Assembly: GCF_001700965.1 (NCBI RefSeq)
Contig: NZ_CP016756.1
Coordinates: 2,780,501 to 2,844,500 of the forward strand
From: Stenotrophomonas nitritireducens
Lineage (GTDB): Bacteria > Pseudomonadota > Gammaproteobacteria > Xanthomonadales > Xanthomonadaceae
Reading direction: 5' to 3'
DNA: 64,000 nucleotides
The notes below the pieces were generated by a model that was not told where the DNA came from, made no database searches, and worked only from the letters and a program-made list of their open reading frames with translations. This document shows positions 1-7,823 of this stretch, piece by piece (the stretch's first letter is position 1; every line of letters begins with the position of its first letter). Both the position numbers and the translations under genes were made by a program.

Positions 1-1458
1 TTCAAGACCACCCTCGGTCACCCGCGTCCGCTATGGATGCTGTTCATGACCGAGTTCTGGGAACGCTTTGCGTTCTACGGCATCCGCTGGGCACTGGTGT
101 TGTACATCGTGGCGCAGTTCCATGGCGGCAACGCCGCGGGCGAAACGCCGGCCAATCACACCTACGGTGCCTACCTGGCGCTGGTGTATGCGGCAGCGAT
201 CTTCGGTGGCTATGCGGCCGACCGGATCATCGGCTACCAACGATCGATCCTGATGGGCGCGGTGATCATGGCCGCAGGCCTGTTCATGATCGCCATACCC
301 AATCCGCAGATCTTCAACCTGGGCCTGGCCACGATCATCGTCGGCAACGGCCTGTTCAAACCCAACATTTCCACCATGGTGGGCAAGCTGTACAAGCTGG
401 ATGACGAGCGCCGTGACTCGGGCTTCACCATCTTCTACATGGGCATCAACATGGGTGCGATGATCTCGCCGATCCTCACCCAGATCCTGGCGCAGAAGGT
501 GTTCGGCACCGACGCCATGCCGGCCTACAAGATGGTGTTCATCGCCTCGGGCATCGGCATGCTGGTCAGCCTGCTGTGGTTCCAGTTGGAGCGCCGCCAC
601 CTCAAGGGCATTGGTGCACCGTTGCCGGACAAGCAGGGCAGCGGCCCGGTGATCAAGACCGCCGTCGCCTGCCTGGTGGCCATCCCGGTGATGTACGGCC
701 TGCTCAATGCCGGCGCCAACGTGCTGCAGGTGATCCTCACCATCATGTTCATCGGCCTGGGCATCATGTTGCTGCTCGAAGGCAACCGCGAAGGCAAGGT
801 CTCGCGCAACCGCGTGATCGCGATGCTGATCATCTTCACCTTCAACGTGCTGTTCTGGATGTTCTTCGAACAGGCCGGCAGCTCCTTCACCTTCCTGGCC
901 GATCGCATCGTCGACCGCCAGTTCGGTGACTGGACCTTCCCGACCGCCTGGTTCCAGTCGGTCAACTCGATTGCCATCATCACCCTGGCGCCGGTCCTGG
1001 CCTGGTTGTGGGTGCGCCTGGGCAAGGCCAATCCGTCGATTCCGCGCAAGTTCGGCCTGGGCCTGATTTTCAACGGCCTGGCCTTCCTGCTGCTGATGTT
1101 CGCCCTGTCCAGCCTGCTCGACCCGGGCACCAACAAGATCCCGTTCTGGACCCTGTTCGCGGTTTACTGGATCCAGTCCATCGGTGAGCTGTGCCTGTCG
1201 CCGATCGGTCTGTCGATGGTGACCAAGCTGGCGCCGGTGCGTCTGGTCGGTTTCGCGATGGGTGGCTGGTTCCTGTCCACCGGCATCGGCAACAATCTGG
1301 CCGGTCTGTTCGCAGGCCACGTCAGCGGCGCCGGTGGCATGACCGTGCAGTCGGCCCATGCCGGTTACACGATGGGTTTCTGGATCCTGATCGGCGGCGG
1401 TGTACTGCTGTTCCTGATCGCCCCGCTGGTGCAGAAACTGATGCACGGTGTGAAGTAA
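1..1458 (+). CDS. POT/PTR family proton-coupled oligopeptide transporter, 5' partial
   Basis: Inner-membrane symporter that uses the proton gradient to take up di- and tripeptides. The window opens inside the gene: the frame is open from base 1, with POT-like residues (FKTTLGHPRP) before the first ATG at 37, so the true start lies upstream. Family marks visible are the ExxERF motif (EFWERFAFYG) in the first helix and the PTR2 signature FYMGINMGAM after the fourth helix, followed by a regular series of hydrophobic helices to the C-terminus. About 485 residues are visible, close to full length for the family. The next gene starts 10 bp downstream, so the two are probably co-transcribed. Substrate range cannot be read from the sequence. 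Confidence 0.93.
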   Translation, partial: FKTTLGHPRPLWMLFMTEFWERFAFYGIRWALVLYIVAQFHGGNAAGETPANHTYGAYLALVYAAAIFGGYAADRIIGYQRSILMGAVIMAAGLFMIAIPNPQIFNLGLATIIVGNGLFKPNISTMVGKLYKLDDERRDSGFTIFYMGINMGAMISPILTQILAQKVFGTDAMPAYKMVFIASGIGMLVSLLWFQLERRHLKGIGAPLPDKQGSGPVIKTAVACLVAIPVMYGLLNAGANVLQVILTIMFIGLGIMLLLEGNREGKVSRNRVIAMLIIFTFNVLFWMFFEQAGSSFTFLADRIVDRQFGDWTFPTAWFQSVNSIAIITLAPVLAWLWVRLGKANPSIPRKFGLGLIFNGLAFLLLMFALSSLLDPGTNKIPFWTLFAVYWIQSIGELCLSPIGLSMVTKLAPVRLVGFAMGGWFLSTGIGNNLAGLFAGHVSGAGGMTVQSAHAGYTMGFWILIGGGVLLFLIAPLVQKLMHGVK

Positions 1459-1468
1459 GGAGTTAGCG

Positions 1469-2062
1469 ATGAAACAGCTGGTCGGAATGGTTCCCCTGTT
1501 GCTCACCGTGGCGCTGGCTGGCTGCAGCCAACCACCGCCTGCGGCACCGGAAAAGGTGCAGCCACTGGATACCTCCGAGCAGAAGGCGCCGGTGGCTGAC
1601 ACCAGCCAGCCGGTTGCCTCGGGCAATACCCCCACCGCAGCGGATATCGCTGCGGTGGCCGGGCTCAACGCCCAGTTCGACCCGGCCCGCGACCCGGTCG
1701 CGGATCTGGAAACGGCCAAGGTCGAAGCCCAGCGCGGCGGCAAGCGGATCATGCTGGACGTGGGCGGCGAGTGGTGCTCGTGGTGCCACCTGCTGGACGC
1801 CTTCATGGAAGGCGATTCGGAGCTGCGCCGCTTCCGCGATGCCAATTACGTGTGGATGAAGGTCAACTACAGTCCCGAGAACGAGAACGCCGAGTTCTTG
1901 GCGCGCTTCCCGGAGATCAAGGGCTATCCGCATCTGTTCGTGCTGGACGCCGAAGGCCAGCTTCTGCATTCGCAGTTCACCGGCGATCTGGAGAAGGGCA
2001 AGGGCTACGACCGCGCCAAGTTCGATGCCTTCCTAAAAGAATGGGCGCCGCCGGCGAAGTAA
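1469..2062 (+). CDS. Thioredoxin-fold lipoprotein
   Basis: Predicted periplasm-facing lipoprotein of 197 residues. A signal peptide ends in a lipobox with Cys19 (LAGC), followed by a Pro/Ala-rich linker to about residue 65. The thioredoxin-like domain carries a CSWC redox motif (C103, C106) within GGEWCSWCHLLDAF, typical of the thioredoxin_7/DsbD-gamma-like group, and ends in a KGYPHLFVLDAEG stretch resembling the cis-Pro strand. It probably reduces or isomerises disulfides of envelope proteins; the partner is unknown. It starts 10 bp after the peptide transporter and is followed by a strong intrinsic terminator, so it closes that operon. The start is ATG with AAGGAG just upstream. Confidence 0.8.
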   Translation: MKQLVGMVPLLLTVALAGCSQPPPAAPEKVQPLDTSEQKAPVADTSQPVASGNTPTAADIAAVAGLNAQFDPARDPVADLETAKVEAQRGGKRIMLDVGGEWCSWCHLLDAFMEGDSELRRFRDANYVWMKVNYSPENENAEFLARFPEIKGYPHLFVLDAEGQLLHSQFTGDLEKGKGYDRAKFDAFLKEWAPPAK

Positions 2063-2078
2063 GCCGGGTTGCTGATAG

Positions 2079-2110
2079 AAAAACGGCGCCGAAAGGCGCC
2101 GTTTTTTTTT
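2079..2110 (+). terminator. Intrinsic terminator after the POT-thioredoxin operon
   Basis: A CGGCGCC stem, GAAA loop and GGCGCCG stem, preceded by A residues and followed by nine T residues. It lies 17 bp after the stop codon and is symmetrical enough to act in both directions. Confidence 0.9.
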
Positions 2111-2135
2111 GCACCCTCCCTTGCGCATGGCGCAG

Positions 2136-2273
2136 GGGAGGGTTGGGGAGGGGTGCCTTTGATTTTGCTGTTTGCTGTTTGCTGGCAGCAAAGCCAAAGC
2201 CAAAGCCAAAGCCAAAGCCAAAGCCAAAGCCAAAGCCAAAGCCAAAGCCAAAGCACCCCTCCCCAGCCCTCCC
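2136..2273. repeat. AAAGCC hexanucleotide array inside an inverted repeat
   Basis: Between 2190 and 2254 the hexamer AAAGCC is repeated perfectly for about 10.8 copies. It is bracketed by an inverted repeat: the left arm (2136-2161, G-rich, ending GGGGTGCCTTTG) matches the reverse complement of the right arm (2249-2273, starting CAAAGCACCCCTCC). A small hairpin TTGGCC-TTT-GGCCAA follows at about 2275-2290. A short version of the same hexamer (3.5 copies) occurs at 50169-50189. The whole 2063-2384 gap has no gene. Perfect short tandem copies suggest a slippage-prone locus; whether it affects the downstream gene is unknown. Confidence 0.9.
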
Positions 2274-2384
2274 CTTGGCCTTTGGCCAAAGGGAGGGGGC
2301 AACGCCACAGCCGTAATCTTCATTTCCTCCGCGCGCGGCCGCTAACGGATCAATCCCTCTGCATCCGGCCTTTGCCTTCCCACC

Positions 2385-3500
2385 ATGCCGCCAGCTGCCA
2401 GCCCCGATTCCAGCACCGCGACCGCCGAGCAGGCGCCTTCCGGCACCCAACTGCCGTCGGTGGAGGAGTTGCTGGACGAGAGCGCAGCGCCGGAAGAATC
2501 CGCGCCGCCGCCGCGCTACCGGCTGCCGCAGGCCGCAGTACCGCCCAACATCATGTTGCAGTCGGCAGTGACACGGCTGGTCGAGCAGAAGGAACAGATC
2601 GACCAGCTCGCGCGCAATGGCCTGCTTGCCGGCCTGCTGCCGCCGGAATGGAGTGCATCGCCGGGCAACGAGCTGCGTGCCTTCGTCGCCAGCGTGGTGC
2701 CGTTTGCCTCCGACAGCGTGCGCGGCGACACCGTGGCCGCGCGGGTGCCGCTGAAGTTCCTGCTTGGCCATTCGCAGCGTTGGGGCAAGGCCGATGTGGC
2801 CGAACCGATTTCGCTGTCGACCTATCTGGCCAGCGATGAGCGCGCCAACGGCGGCGGTACCGATCATGCCGAGGTCATGCTGCTGTCGCCGCTGGGCCTG
2901 GGTTGGGCGCAGAGCGGTCGCAGCCGGGTCGGCTTCCTGCGCGCGATGGGGGCGGAATCGATGGCCGCGCGGGTCACCGCACTGCCATATCCGGCACCGG
3001 AGCAGCTGGCGTTGTACCAGCTCAGCCATGACGGCCTGACCCAGTTCTGGTGCGTGCTGGACAAGCGCCGGCTGCGCGCGCTGCCGGTGCCGGCGCTGTC
3101 GCTGCCGTTGTTGACCGCCTATGGCGTAGGCGCGCCGCAGGCATGGCCATCCAACTGGCCGGCGCCGGCCGAAGTTGGCGCGGCCTTGGCCGTGGCGCGG
3201 ATGGGAAAGGCGGTTGCCGAAGTCGACCTGGTCAAGCTGGTGGACAAAATCGGGCGTGACCAGGCCAACGAAATCTGGACCGGCGCCAGCCTGATGCAGC
3301 TGCACACCTGGGTGCCGCGCTGGCGGTTCTTCCTGGCCTCGTTCATCGGCCTGCCTGCCGGCCTGCTGCTGCTTGCAGCATTGGCCTTGCCGGGCCGCGT
3401 GGAAGCGGCGGCGGTGGCAGCGGCATTGGGTTTTGCAGGTGGTGCGATCGCGGCCCTTGCCGCGCCGTGGATCTATGCGCGGCGCAAGCACCTGAGTTGA
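2385..3500 (+). CDS. Conserved hypothetical protein with two C-terminal membrane helices
   Basis: I do not recognise this 371-residue protein. It has a Ser/Ala/Pro/Glu-rich, probably disordered N-terminus (to about residue 50), then a long mixed globular cytoplasmic region without a motif I can name. Two adjacent hydrophobic helices follow at about residues 316-335 and 341-363, and the protein ends in a basic tail (RRKHLS). The layout suggests a C-terminally anchored inner-membrane protein. The reading frame has the strong third-position GC bias of its neighbours. No good Shine-Dalgarno precedes the ATG, so the start is uncertain. Its stop codon lies inside a hairpin shared with the convergent marR gene. 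Confidence 0.7.
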   Translation: MPPAASPDSSTATAEQAPSGTQLPSVEELLDESAAPEESAPPPRYRLPQAAVPPNIMLQSAVTRLVEQKEQIDQLARNGLLAGLLPPEWSASPGNELRAFVASVVPFASDSVRGDTVAARVPLKFLLGHSQRWGKADVAEPISLSTYLASDERANGGGTDHAEVMLLSPLGLGWAQSGRSRVGFLRAMGAESMAARVTALPYPAPEQLALYQLSHDGLTQFWCVLDKRRLRALPVPALSLPLLTAYGVGAPQAWPSNWPAPAEVGAALAVARMGKAVAEVDLVKLVDKIGRDQANEIWTGASLMQLHTWVPRWRFFLASFIGLPAGLLLLAALALPGRVEAAAVAAALGFAGGAIAALAAPWIYARRKHLS

Positions 3501-3518
3501 TCGTCGCTGACGATCAAC
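3496..3518. terminator. Hairpin shared by two convergent stop codons
   Basis: A perfect inverted repeat: GTTGATCGTC (3496-3505), GCT loop, GACGATCAAC (3509-3518). It contains both the TGA of the upstream plus-strand gene (3498-3500) and the stop of marR on the minus strand (3514-3516). There is no U-tract on either side, so it may be a bidirectional terminator or an RNA 3'-end stabiliser. Confidence 0.55.
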
Positions 3519-4008
3519 CCTCGTTCATGCGCTGCAGACCGGCATCGGCCAGGCGCGTGATCAGGCGTTCGAGTACCTGTTCTTCTTCCTCGGTGAGCGC
3601 TGACATCAGCCGGCGTTCCATCTCGATCACCATCGGCGCGATGGTTTCGTAGACTTCAAAGCCTGCGGCCGACAAGGCCAGCACCGAGCGGCGGCGGTCA
3701 TCACCGTGGGTCTCGCGTTTGATGAAGCCACGCTCCAGCAGGCGCGCCACCGCGCGGCTGACCGCCACCTTGTCCATCGCCGTGCGCTCGGACACTTCAC
3801 TTGCCGAGGAGCCCGGGTACAGCGCCAGGATGGTGATCACCCGCCATTCGGGAATGGCCAGGCCGTAGCGCTCCCCGTACAGCCGGGCGATGTTGCCGCT
3901 GACCCGGTTGGACAGAACGCTGATGCGGTAAGGCAGGAACTGCTCAAGATCCAGCAACACGTGCGAGGCGCGGATGCTGGTGGACTTGCTGTAATCGGAA
4001 GAGCTCAT
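3514..4008 (-). CDS. MarR family transcriptional regulator, probable repressor of hppD
   Basis: Winged-helix dimer of 164 residues. The DNA-binding core is visible (WRVITILALYPGSSASEVS, then recognition helix DKVAVSRAVARLLERG and wing KRETHGDDRRRSVLAL), with flanking helices for dimerisation. I take the ATG at 4008 because AAGGTG lies 9 nt upstream; a GTG at 4020 would add four residues. It is divergent from hppD, and a palindrome in the shared region sits in the hppD promoter. This suggests repression of tyrosine/phenylalanine degradation, relieved by a pathway intermediate such as 4-hydroxyphenylpyruvate or homogentisate. The ligand is inference. Confidence 0.85.
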   Translation of the reverse strand: MSSSDYSKSTSIRASHVLLDLEQFLPYRISVLSNRVSGNIARLYGERYGLAIPEWRVITILALYPGSSASEVSERTAMDKVAVSRAVARLLERGFIKRETHGDDRRRSVLALSAAGFEVYETIAPMVIEMERRLMSALTEEEEQVLERLITRLADAGLQRMNEG

Positions 4009-4021
4009 GCTGCAGTGCACC

Positions 4022-4050
4022 TTGATGGTGGTTTCATGTGAAACTATAAC
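4022..4050 (+). promoter_or_regulatory. Predicted hppD promoter
   Basis: TTGATG (4022-4027), a 17-bp spacer, then TATAAC (4045-4050): four and five of six matches to the sigma-70 consensus with ideal spacing. Transcription would begin near 4057, leaving a leader of about 80 nt before hppD. Confidence 0.65.
4031..4044. promoter_or_regulatory. Predicted MarR operator in the hppD promoter
   Basis: GTTTCATGTGAAAC is a perfect inverted repeat with 6-bp arms and a 2-bp centre. It lies entirely inside the 17-bp spacer between the -35 and -10 boxes of hppD and about 22 bp from the marR start. Bound repressor there would block RNA polymerase at hppD and could also autoregulate marR. Confidence 0.6.
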
Positions 4051-4136
4051 CTTCGGTCCAGACCCGCTTTTTTGCGGCGGATCTTCCTGTTTTCATCGCC
4101 GGTACCCCGGCGACCGCCATGCTCCCGGAGGCCACC

Positions 4137-5246
4137 ATGAACACCCCTACTGCATCCAACGCGCCCAACCTGGGCATGCAGGTCACCACCTTTGAAAACC
4201 CGATGGGCATCGATGGTTTTGAGTTCGTCGAGTTTGCCGCACCGGCTGGGCAGGCTGCCCAGCTGCACGCCTACTTCAAGAACATGGGGTTCACGGCCGT
4301 ACTCCGCCACCGGCAGCGTGCTATTACCGTCTACCGTCAAGGCGGCGTCAACTTTCTTGTGAACGAGGAGCCCAACTCGTTCGCCGCCGACTTCGCCGCC
4401 AAGCACGGCCCGAGCGCCTGTGGCTTCGCCATCCGCTTCCAGAAGCCGGCCGCCGAGGTGCTTTCCCTGGCCCTGGCCAACGGTGCCGAGGAAGTGGACC
4501 TGCTGCCGGAAACCCGCGCGGTGCCGGCCCCGGTGATCAAGGGCATCGGCGACTGCATGCTGTACCTGGTGGACCGTTACGGCGGTGCCGGCAGCATCTA
4601 TGACGCCGACTACGAGGCCATTGAAGGCGCCGACCAGAACCCGGTTGGCTTCGGCCTGACCTTCATCGACCACCTGACCCACAATCTGTACCTGGGCAAC
4701 ATGCAGCAGTGGTCGGACTATTACGAGCGCCTGTTCAACTTCCGCGAGATCCGCTATTTCGACATCAAGGGCGCCAAGACCGGCCTGGTGTCCAAGGCGA
4801 TGACCGCACCGGACGGCATCGTGCGCATCCCGCTCAACGAGTCCTCCGACCCGAAGAGCCAGATCAACGAATATCTCGATGCCTACAAGGGCGAGGGCAT
4901 CCAGCACATCGCCTGCTTCACCGACAACATCTACGACACGGTTGAAGCGATGCGCGCGCAGGGTATTGATTTCCTGGATACGCCGGACACCTACTTCGAC
5001 GTGGTTGATCTGCGCATTCCGGACAATGGCGAAGACGTCGAGCGCCTGCGCAAGAACAAGATCCTGATCGACGCCGACCCGGAAACCAAGCAGCGCAAGC
5101 TGCTGCAGATCTTCACCAAGAACTGCATCGGCCCGATCTTCTTCGAGATCATCCAGCGCAAGGGCAATGAAGGGTTTGGTGAAGGCAACTTCCAGGCCCT
5201 GTTCGAGAGCATCGAGCGCGACCAGATGGATCGTGGCGTGCTGTAA
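4137..5246 (+). CDS. hppD: 4-hydroxyphenylpyruvate dioxygenase
   Basis: Fe(II)-dependent dioxygenase that converts 4-hydroxyphenylpyruvate to homogentisate, the second step of tyrosine breakdown. The 369-residue protein shows the vicinal-oxygen-chelate fold with the three iron ligands H179 (in FIDHLTHN), H257 (in IQHIACFT) and E337 (in FFEIIQRKG). The start is ATG at 4137, with GGAGG 5 nt upstream; the in-frame codon at 4119 lacks a ribosome site. The next pathway enzyme, hmgA, follows after a repeat-flanked DUF559 gene. Homogentisate is also the precursor of pyomelanin, so the hppD/hmgA balance affects pigment. Confidence 0.97.
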   Translation: MNTPTASNAPNLGMQVTTFENPMGIDGFEFVEFAAPAGQAAQLHAYFKNMGFTAVLRHRQRAITVYRQGGVNFLVNEEPNSFAADFAAKHGPSACGFAIRFQKPAAEVLSLALANGAEEVDLLPETRAVPAPVIKGIGDCMLYLVDRYGGAGSIYDADYEAIEGADQNPVGFGLTFIDHLTHNLYLGNMQQWSDYYERLFNFREIRYFDIKGAKTGLVSKAMTAPDGIVRIPLNESSDPKSQINEYLDAYKGEGIQHIACFTDNIYDTVEAMRAQGIDFLDTPDTYFDVVDLRIPDNGEDVERLRKNKILIDADPETKQRKLLQIFTKNCIGPIFFEIIQRKGNEGFGEGNFQALFESIERDQMDRGVL

Positions 5247-5269
5247 GCGCTGAAGTGCCGTAAGACATA

Positions 5270-5306
5270 GCCCCTCTCCCGCCGGGAGAGGGGTTGGGGT
5301 GAGGGC
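5270..5306. repeat. Palindromic repeat (CCCCTCTCCC family), left copy flanking DUF559 gene
   Basis: A stem CCCCTCTCCC-GCC-GGGAGAGGGG followed by TTGGGGTGAGGGC. It is the inverse of the copies at 5701-5744 and 5768-5806 and belongs to the same family as those at 27.6-28.0 kb. It follows the hppD stop by 23 bp and could terminate hppD transcripts. Confidence 0.85.
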
Positions 5307-5347
5307 GAAGCTGCTAAAGATCATGAAAGGCGCAAGGAGGCCGCTTC

Positions 5348-5746
5348 ATGAGCTACAGCAGCAAACCGCCGTTACCCACCGTTACTCTGGGTCGCGCCCG
5401 CAGGCTTCGTCGTAATTTGACCGACGCCGAGCGCAAGCTCTGGAACCGGTTGAGGAACGGCCAGCTGTGTGGGTTGAAGTTTCGCAGACAGCATCCGGTT
5501 CCGCCGTACATCGTGGATTTCTACTGTGAAGCCAGGCGACTGGTGGTGGAATTGGACGGCTCGCAACACAATGAAGTCGTTGATCGGGTGCGCACTCGGT
5601 TTCTTGAGCAGCAGGGTTTGATCGTTCTGCGCTTCTGGGACAACGATGTGCTGCTGCAGGTGGATGCGGTGCTGGAAGCCATTTTGATGATGGCTGAAAG
5701 CCTCACCCACACCCCAACCCCTCTCCCGGAGGGAGAAGGGCTTTAA
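5348..5746 (+). CDS. DUF559 endonuclease-like protein bounded by inverted repeats
   Basis: A 132-residue protein of the DUF559 family, whose fold resembles very-short-patch-repair and PD-(D/E)xK nucleases. Visible are the family's N-terminal RRNLTDAERKLWNRLR helix, KFRRQHPV, and the putative active-site pair IVDFYC (D57) and VVELDGSQH (E68, D70), then VLRFWDNDVL. All look intact. The last 15 residues (about [15 protein letters not shown]) are encoded by the right-hand palindromic repeat, so the gene runs into it. The gene separates hppD and hmgA, which otherwise form one pathway unit. AAGGAGG lies upstream of the ATG. Function is unknown for this family; a link with repeat dispersal is my inference. 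Confidence 0.85.
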   Translation: MSYSSKPPLPTVTLGRARRLRRNLTDAERKLWNRLRNGQLCGLKFRRQHPVPPYIVDFYCEARRLVVELDGSQHNEVVDRVRTRFLEQQGLIVLRFWDNDVLLQVDAVLEAILMMAESLTHTPTPLPEGEGL

Positions 5747-5806
5747 GCGGCAATGCTTCAGCTCTTACCCTCACCCCAACCCCTCTCCCGGAGGGAGAGG
5801 GGCTTT
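5701..5806. repeat. Two direct palindromic repeat copies, right side of DUF559 gene
   Basis: Copies at 5701-5744 and 5768-5806, each CCTCAC..CCCCAACCCCTCTCCC followed by the closing GGGAGA half-stem and GGGCTTT. They are inverted relative to 5270-5306, giving terminal-inverted-repeat-like ends around the DUF559 gene. The first copy overlaps the 3' end of that gene and contributes its stop region. Confidence 0.85.
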
Positions 5807-5833
5807 GAACGCAACAACACAGGCAGGTTTGTG

Positions 5834-7132
5834 ATGGTCAGCAACGCTTATCAATCCGGCTTCGGTAATGAATTCGCCACCGAGGCTGTGCCCGGCACCT
5901 TGCCGGTGGGTCGCAATTCGCCGCAGCAGGTGGCGCACGGGCTGTATGCCGAACAGCTGACCGGCACCGCCTTCACCGCGCCGCGTGGCAGCAATCGCCG
6001 CAGCTGGCTGTACCGCATCCGCCCGGCGGCGATGCACGGTGAATTCACCCCGTTCGAGCAGCCGCATCTGCACAGCGACTTCAGCCACGCCGCGGCCTCG
6101 CCCAACCAGCTGCGCTGGGACCCGTTGCCACTGCCGGCCGCGCCCACCGATTTCATCGATGGCCTGTACACGATGGGTGGCAACGGCTCGGCCGAAGCCC
6201 ATGCCGGTGCCGGCATCCACCTGTACGCGGCCAATGCAGACATGCGCGGGCGCTATTTCTACAACGCCGACGGCGAGTTGTTGATCGTGCCGCAGCTGGG
6301 CCGGCTGCGCCTGCGTACCGAGATGGGCCTGATCGAAATCGAGCCGCAGCAGATCGCGGTGATTCCGCGCGGTGTGCGCTTCGCGGTGGAACTGCCTGAT
6401 GGCCAGGCGCGCGGCTATGTGTGCGAGAACTTCGGCGCGCTGTTGAAGCTGCCCGACCTCGGCCCGATCGGTAGCAACGGCCTGGCCAATCCGCGTGACT
6501 TCGAAACCCCGGTCGCTGCCTACGAAGACCTCGACGGTCAGTTCGAGCTGGTCGCCAAGTTCCAGGGCCGGCTGTGGCGGGCGGACATCGGCCACTCGCC
6601 GCTGGACGTGGTGGGCTGGCACGGCAACTACGCCCCGTACCGCTACGACCTGCGCAATTTCAACACCATCGGCTCGATCAGCTACGACCATCCGGATCCG
6701 TCGATCTTCCTGGTGCTGCATTCGGCCAGCGACACGCCGGGCACCAGCAACCTGGATTTCGTGATCTTTCCGCCGCGTTGGCTGGTGGCGCAGAACACCT
6801 TCCGCCCGCCGTGGTTCCACCGCAACATCGCCAGCGAGTTCATGGGCCTGATCCACGGTGCCTACGACGCCAAGGCCGAGGGCTTCGTGCCGGGCGGCGC
6901 GTCGATACACAACTGCATGACCGGCCATGGCCCGGATGCGGCGACCTTCGACAAGGCCTCGCAGGCCGACCTGTCCAAGCCCGATGTGATCAAGGACACC
7001 ATGGCCTTCATGTTCGAAACCCGTGGCGTGATCCGCCCGACCGAACAGGCAATGCAGGCCGCACACCGCCAACGTGGCTACCAGGCCTGCTGGAGCGGGC
7101 TGCGCAACAACTTCACCCCGCCCAAGGGCTGA
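5834..7132 (+). CDS. hmgA: Homogentisate 1,2-dioxygenase
   Basis: Fe(II) ring-cleaving dioxygenase converting homogentisate to maleylacetoacetate. The 432-residue protein has the conserved start [13 protein letters not shown]. The iron ligands are H329 and E335 ([10 protein letters not shown]) and H365 (MTGHGPD), with the same 6- and 30-residue spacing as in human HGD. I chose ATG 5834; the upstream frame extension is encoded by the palindromic repeat and is not conserved-looking. With hppD it forms the upper tyrosine pathway. Maleylacetoacetate isomerase and fumarylacetoacetase are not in the window. Confidence 0.97.
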   Translation: MVSNAYQSGFGNEFATEAVPGTLPVGRNSPQQVAHGLYAEQLTGTAFTAPRGSNRRSWLYRIRPAAMHGEFTPFEQPHLHSDFSHAAASPNQLRWDPLPLPAAPTDFIDGLYTMGGNGSAEAHAGAGIHLYAANADMRGRYFYNADGELLIVPQLGRLRLRTEMGLIEIEPQQIAVIPRGVRFAVELPDGQARGYVCENFGALLKLPDLGPIGSNGLANPRDFETPVAAYEDLDGQFELVAKFQGRLWRADIGHSPLDVVGWHGNYAPYRYDLRNFNTIGSISYDHPDPSIFLVLHSASDTPGTSNLDFVIFPPRWLVAQNTFRPPWFHRNIASEFMGLIHGAYDAKAEGFVPGGASIHNCMTGHGPDAATFDKASQADLSKPDVIKDTMAFMFETRGVIRPTEQAMQAAHRQRGYQACWSGLRNNFTPPKG

Positions 7133-7133
7133 G

Positions 7134-7694
7134 TCAGGCCGGCAGCGGTGCTGCTTCCAGCACCGCTGTCAGATGCGCCTCGGGCAGCACTTCCTGCAGG
7201 CGCCCGCGCACGCGCTCGGTGTAGCCCGGCGAGGTCATCGCCGGCAGGTGGCTGAGCGCCAGTTTCAGTGCATTGACCGTATCGCCTTCCTCGCGCGCTG
7301 CCTGCAACAGCTTGTGCAGCTGGGCGGCGGTGGGATTGCGCTGCAATGCCAGGATATCCAGCACATAGATGCGCGCGGCGACCATCGAGCGCCGCCGTTC
7401 CACGGGCGCCTGCGGGCTCAAGGGGGAGGGCACTGCGGCGTGTGGCTCCAACTTGGGGGGCGGATCGGCCGCCTGTGCTTTTACGGCCGGCGCAATGGGT
7501 GCTTCCACCTGCAGATAGCCATCGCGTTGCAGCTGCGCGATGAGCTCGGGGACATCATTGCCGAGCATGCCGCGCAGTTCGGCCAGGCTGCGCTTGCCAT
7601 CGCAAAGGATCAGCGCCCGCCGTTGGCGCAGGTCCAGCGCGGCACGGTGTGTCTGCAGCACGGTGTGGCCAAGTTCGGTCTTGTGCGGATGCAT
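7134..7694 (-). CDS. Hypothetical protein with an N-terminal winged-helix-like region
   Basis: A 186-residue protein, convergent with hmgA and ending 1 bp from it. Residues from about 10 to 60 (LDLRQRRALILCDGKRSLAELRGMLG, then LIAQLQRDGYLQV) look like a compact helical winged-helix module of the type seen in several unannotated proteobacterial proteins. A Pro/Ala linker and a helical C-terminal half follow. No catalytic motif is visible. The start (ATG 7694) has no convincing ribosome site. I do not assign a function. Confidence 0.6.
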   Translation of the reverse strand: MHPHKTELGHTVLQTHRAALDLRQRRALILCDGKRSLAELRGMLGNDVPELIAQLQRDGYLQVEAPIAPAVKAQAADPPPKLEPHAAVPSPLSPQAPVERRRSMVAARIYVLDILALQRNPTAAQLHKLLQAAREEGDTVNALKLALSHLPAMTSPGYTERVRGRLQEVLPEAHLTAVLEAAPLPA

Positions 7695-7823
7695 GGGCGG
7701 TGGGCACGGGCGACGTAGGCGCCCAGCCTGTCGGCAACAGGTGAAACCCCGATGACAGCGCCTTCGCGCGCGGCGCGAGGGCTTGCCGCTAGACTCGGCC
7801 CCGGACCTGCCTGGAGCCACTGC

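Noticed and set aside
31-1845. Long minus-strand open frame opposite the peptide transporter
   Set aside because: It is the antisense of a strongly conserved POT gene and its translation is His/Gln/Arg-rich shadow sequence; high GC keeps such frames open by chance.
2005-2323. Frames encoding Trp-Leu, Ala-Leu or Lys-Pro dipeptide repeats
   Set aside because: They are translations of the AAAGCC hexamer array, with no ribosome site or conserved flanks.
4044-5324. 426-residue minus-strand frame opposite hppD
   Set aside because: Antisense shadow of hppD; the plus frame has all catalytic residues.
5753-5833. N-terminal extension of HmgA from 5753
   Set aside because: The extra residues are encoded by a palindromic repeat copy; conserved sequence begins at 5834.
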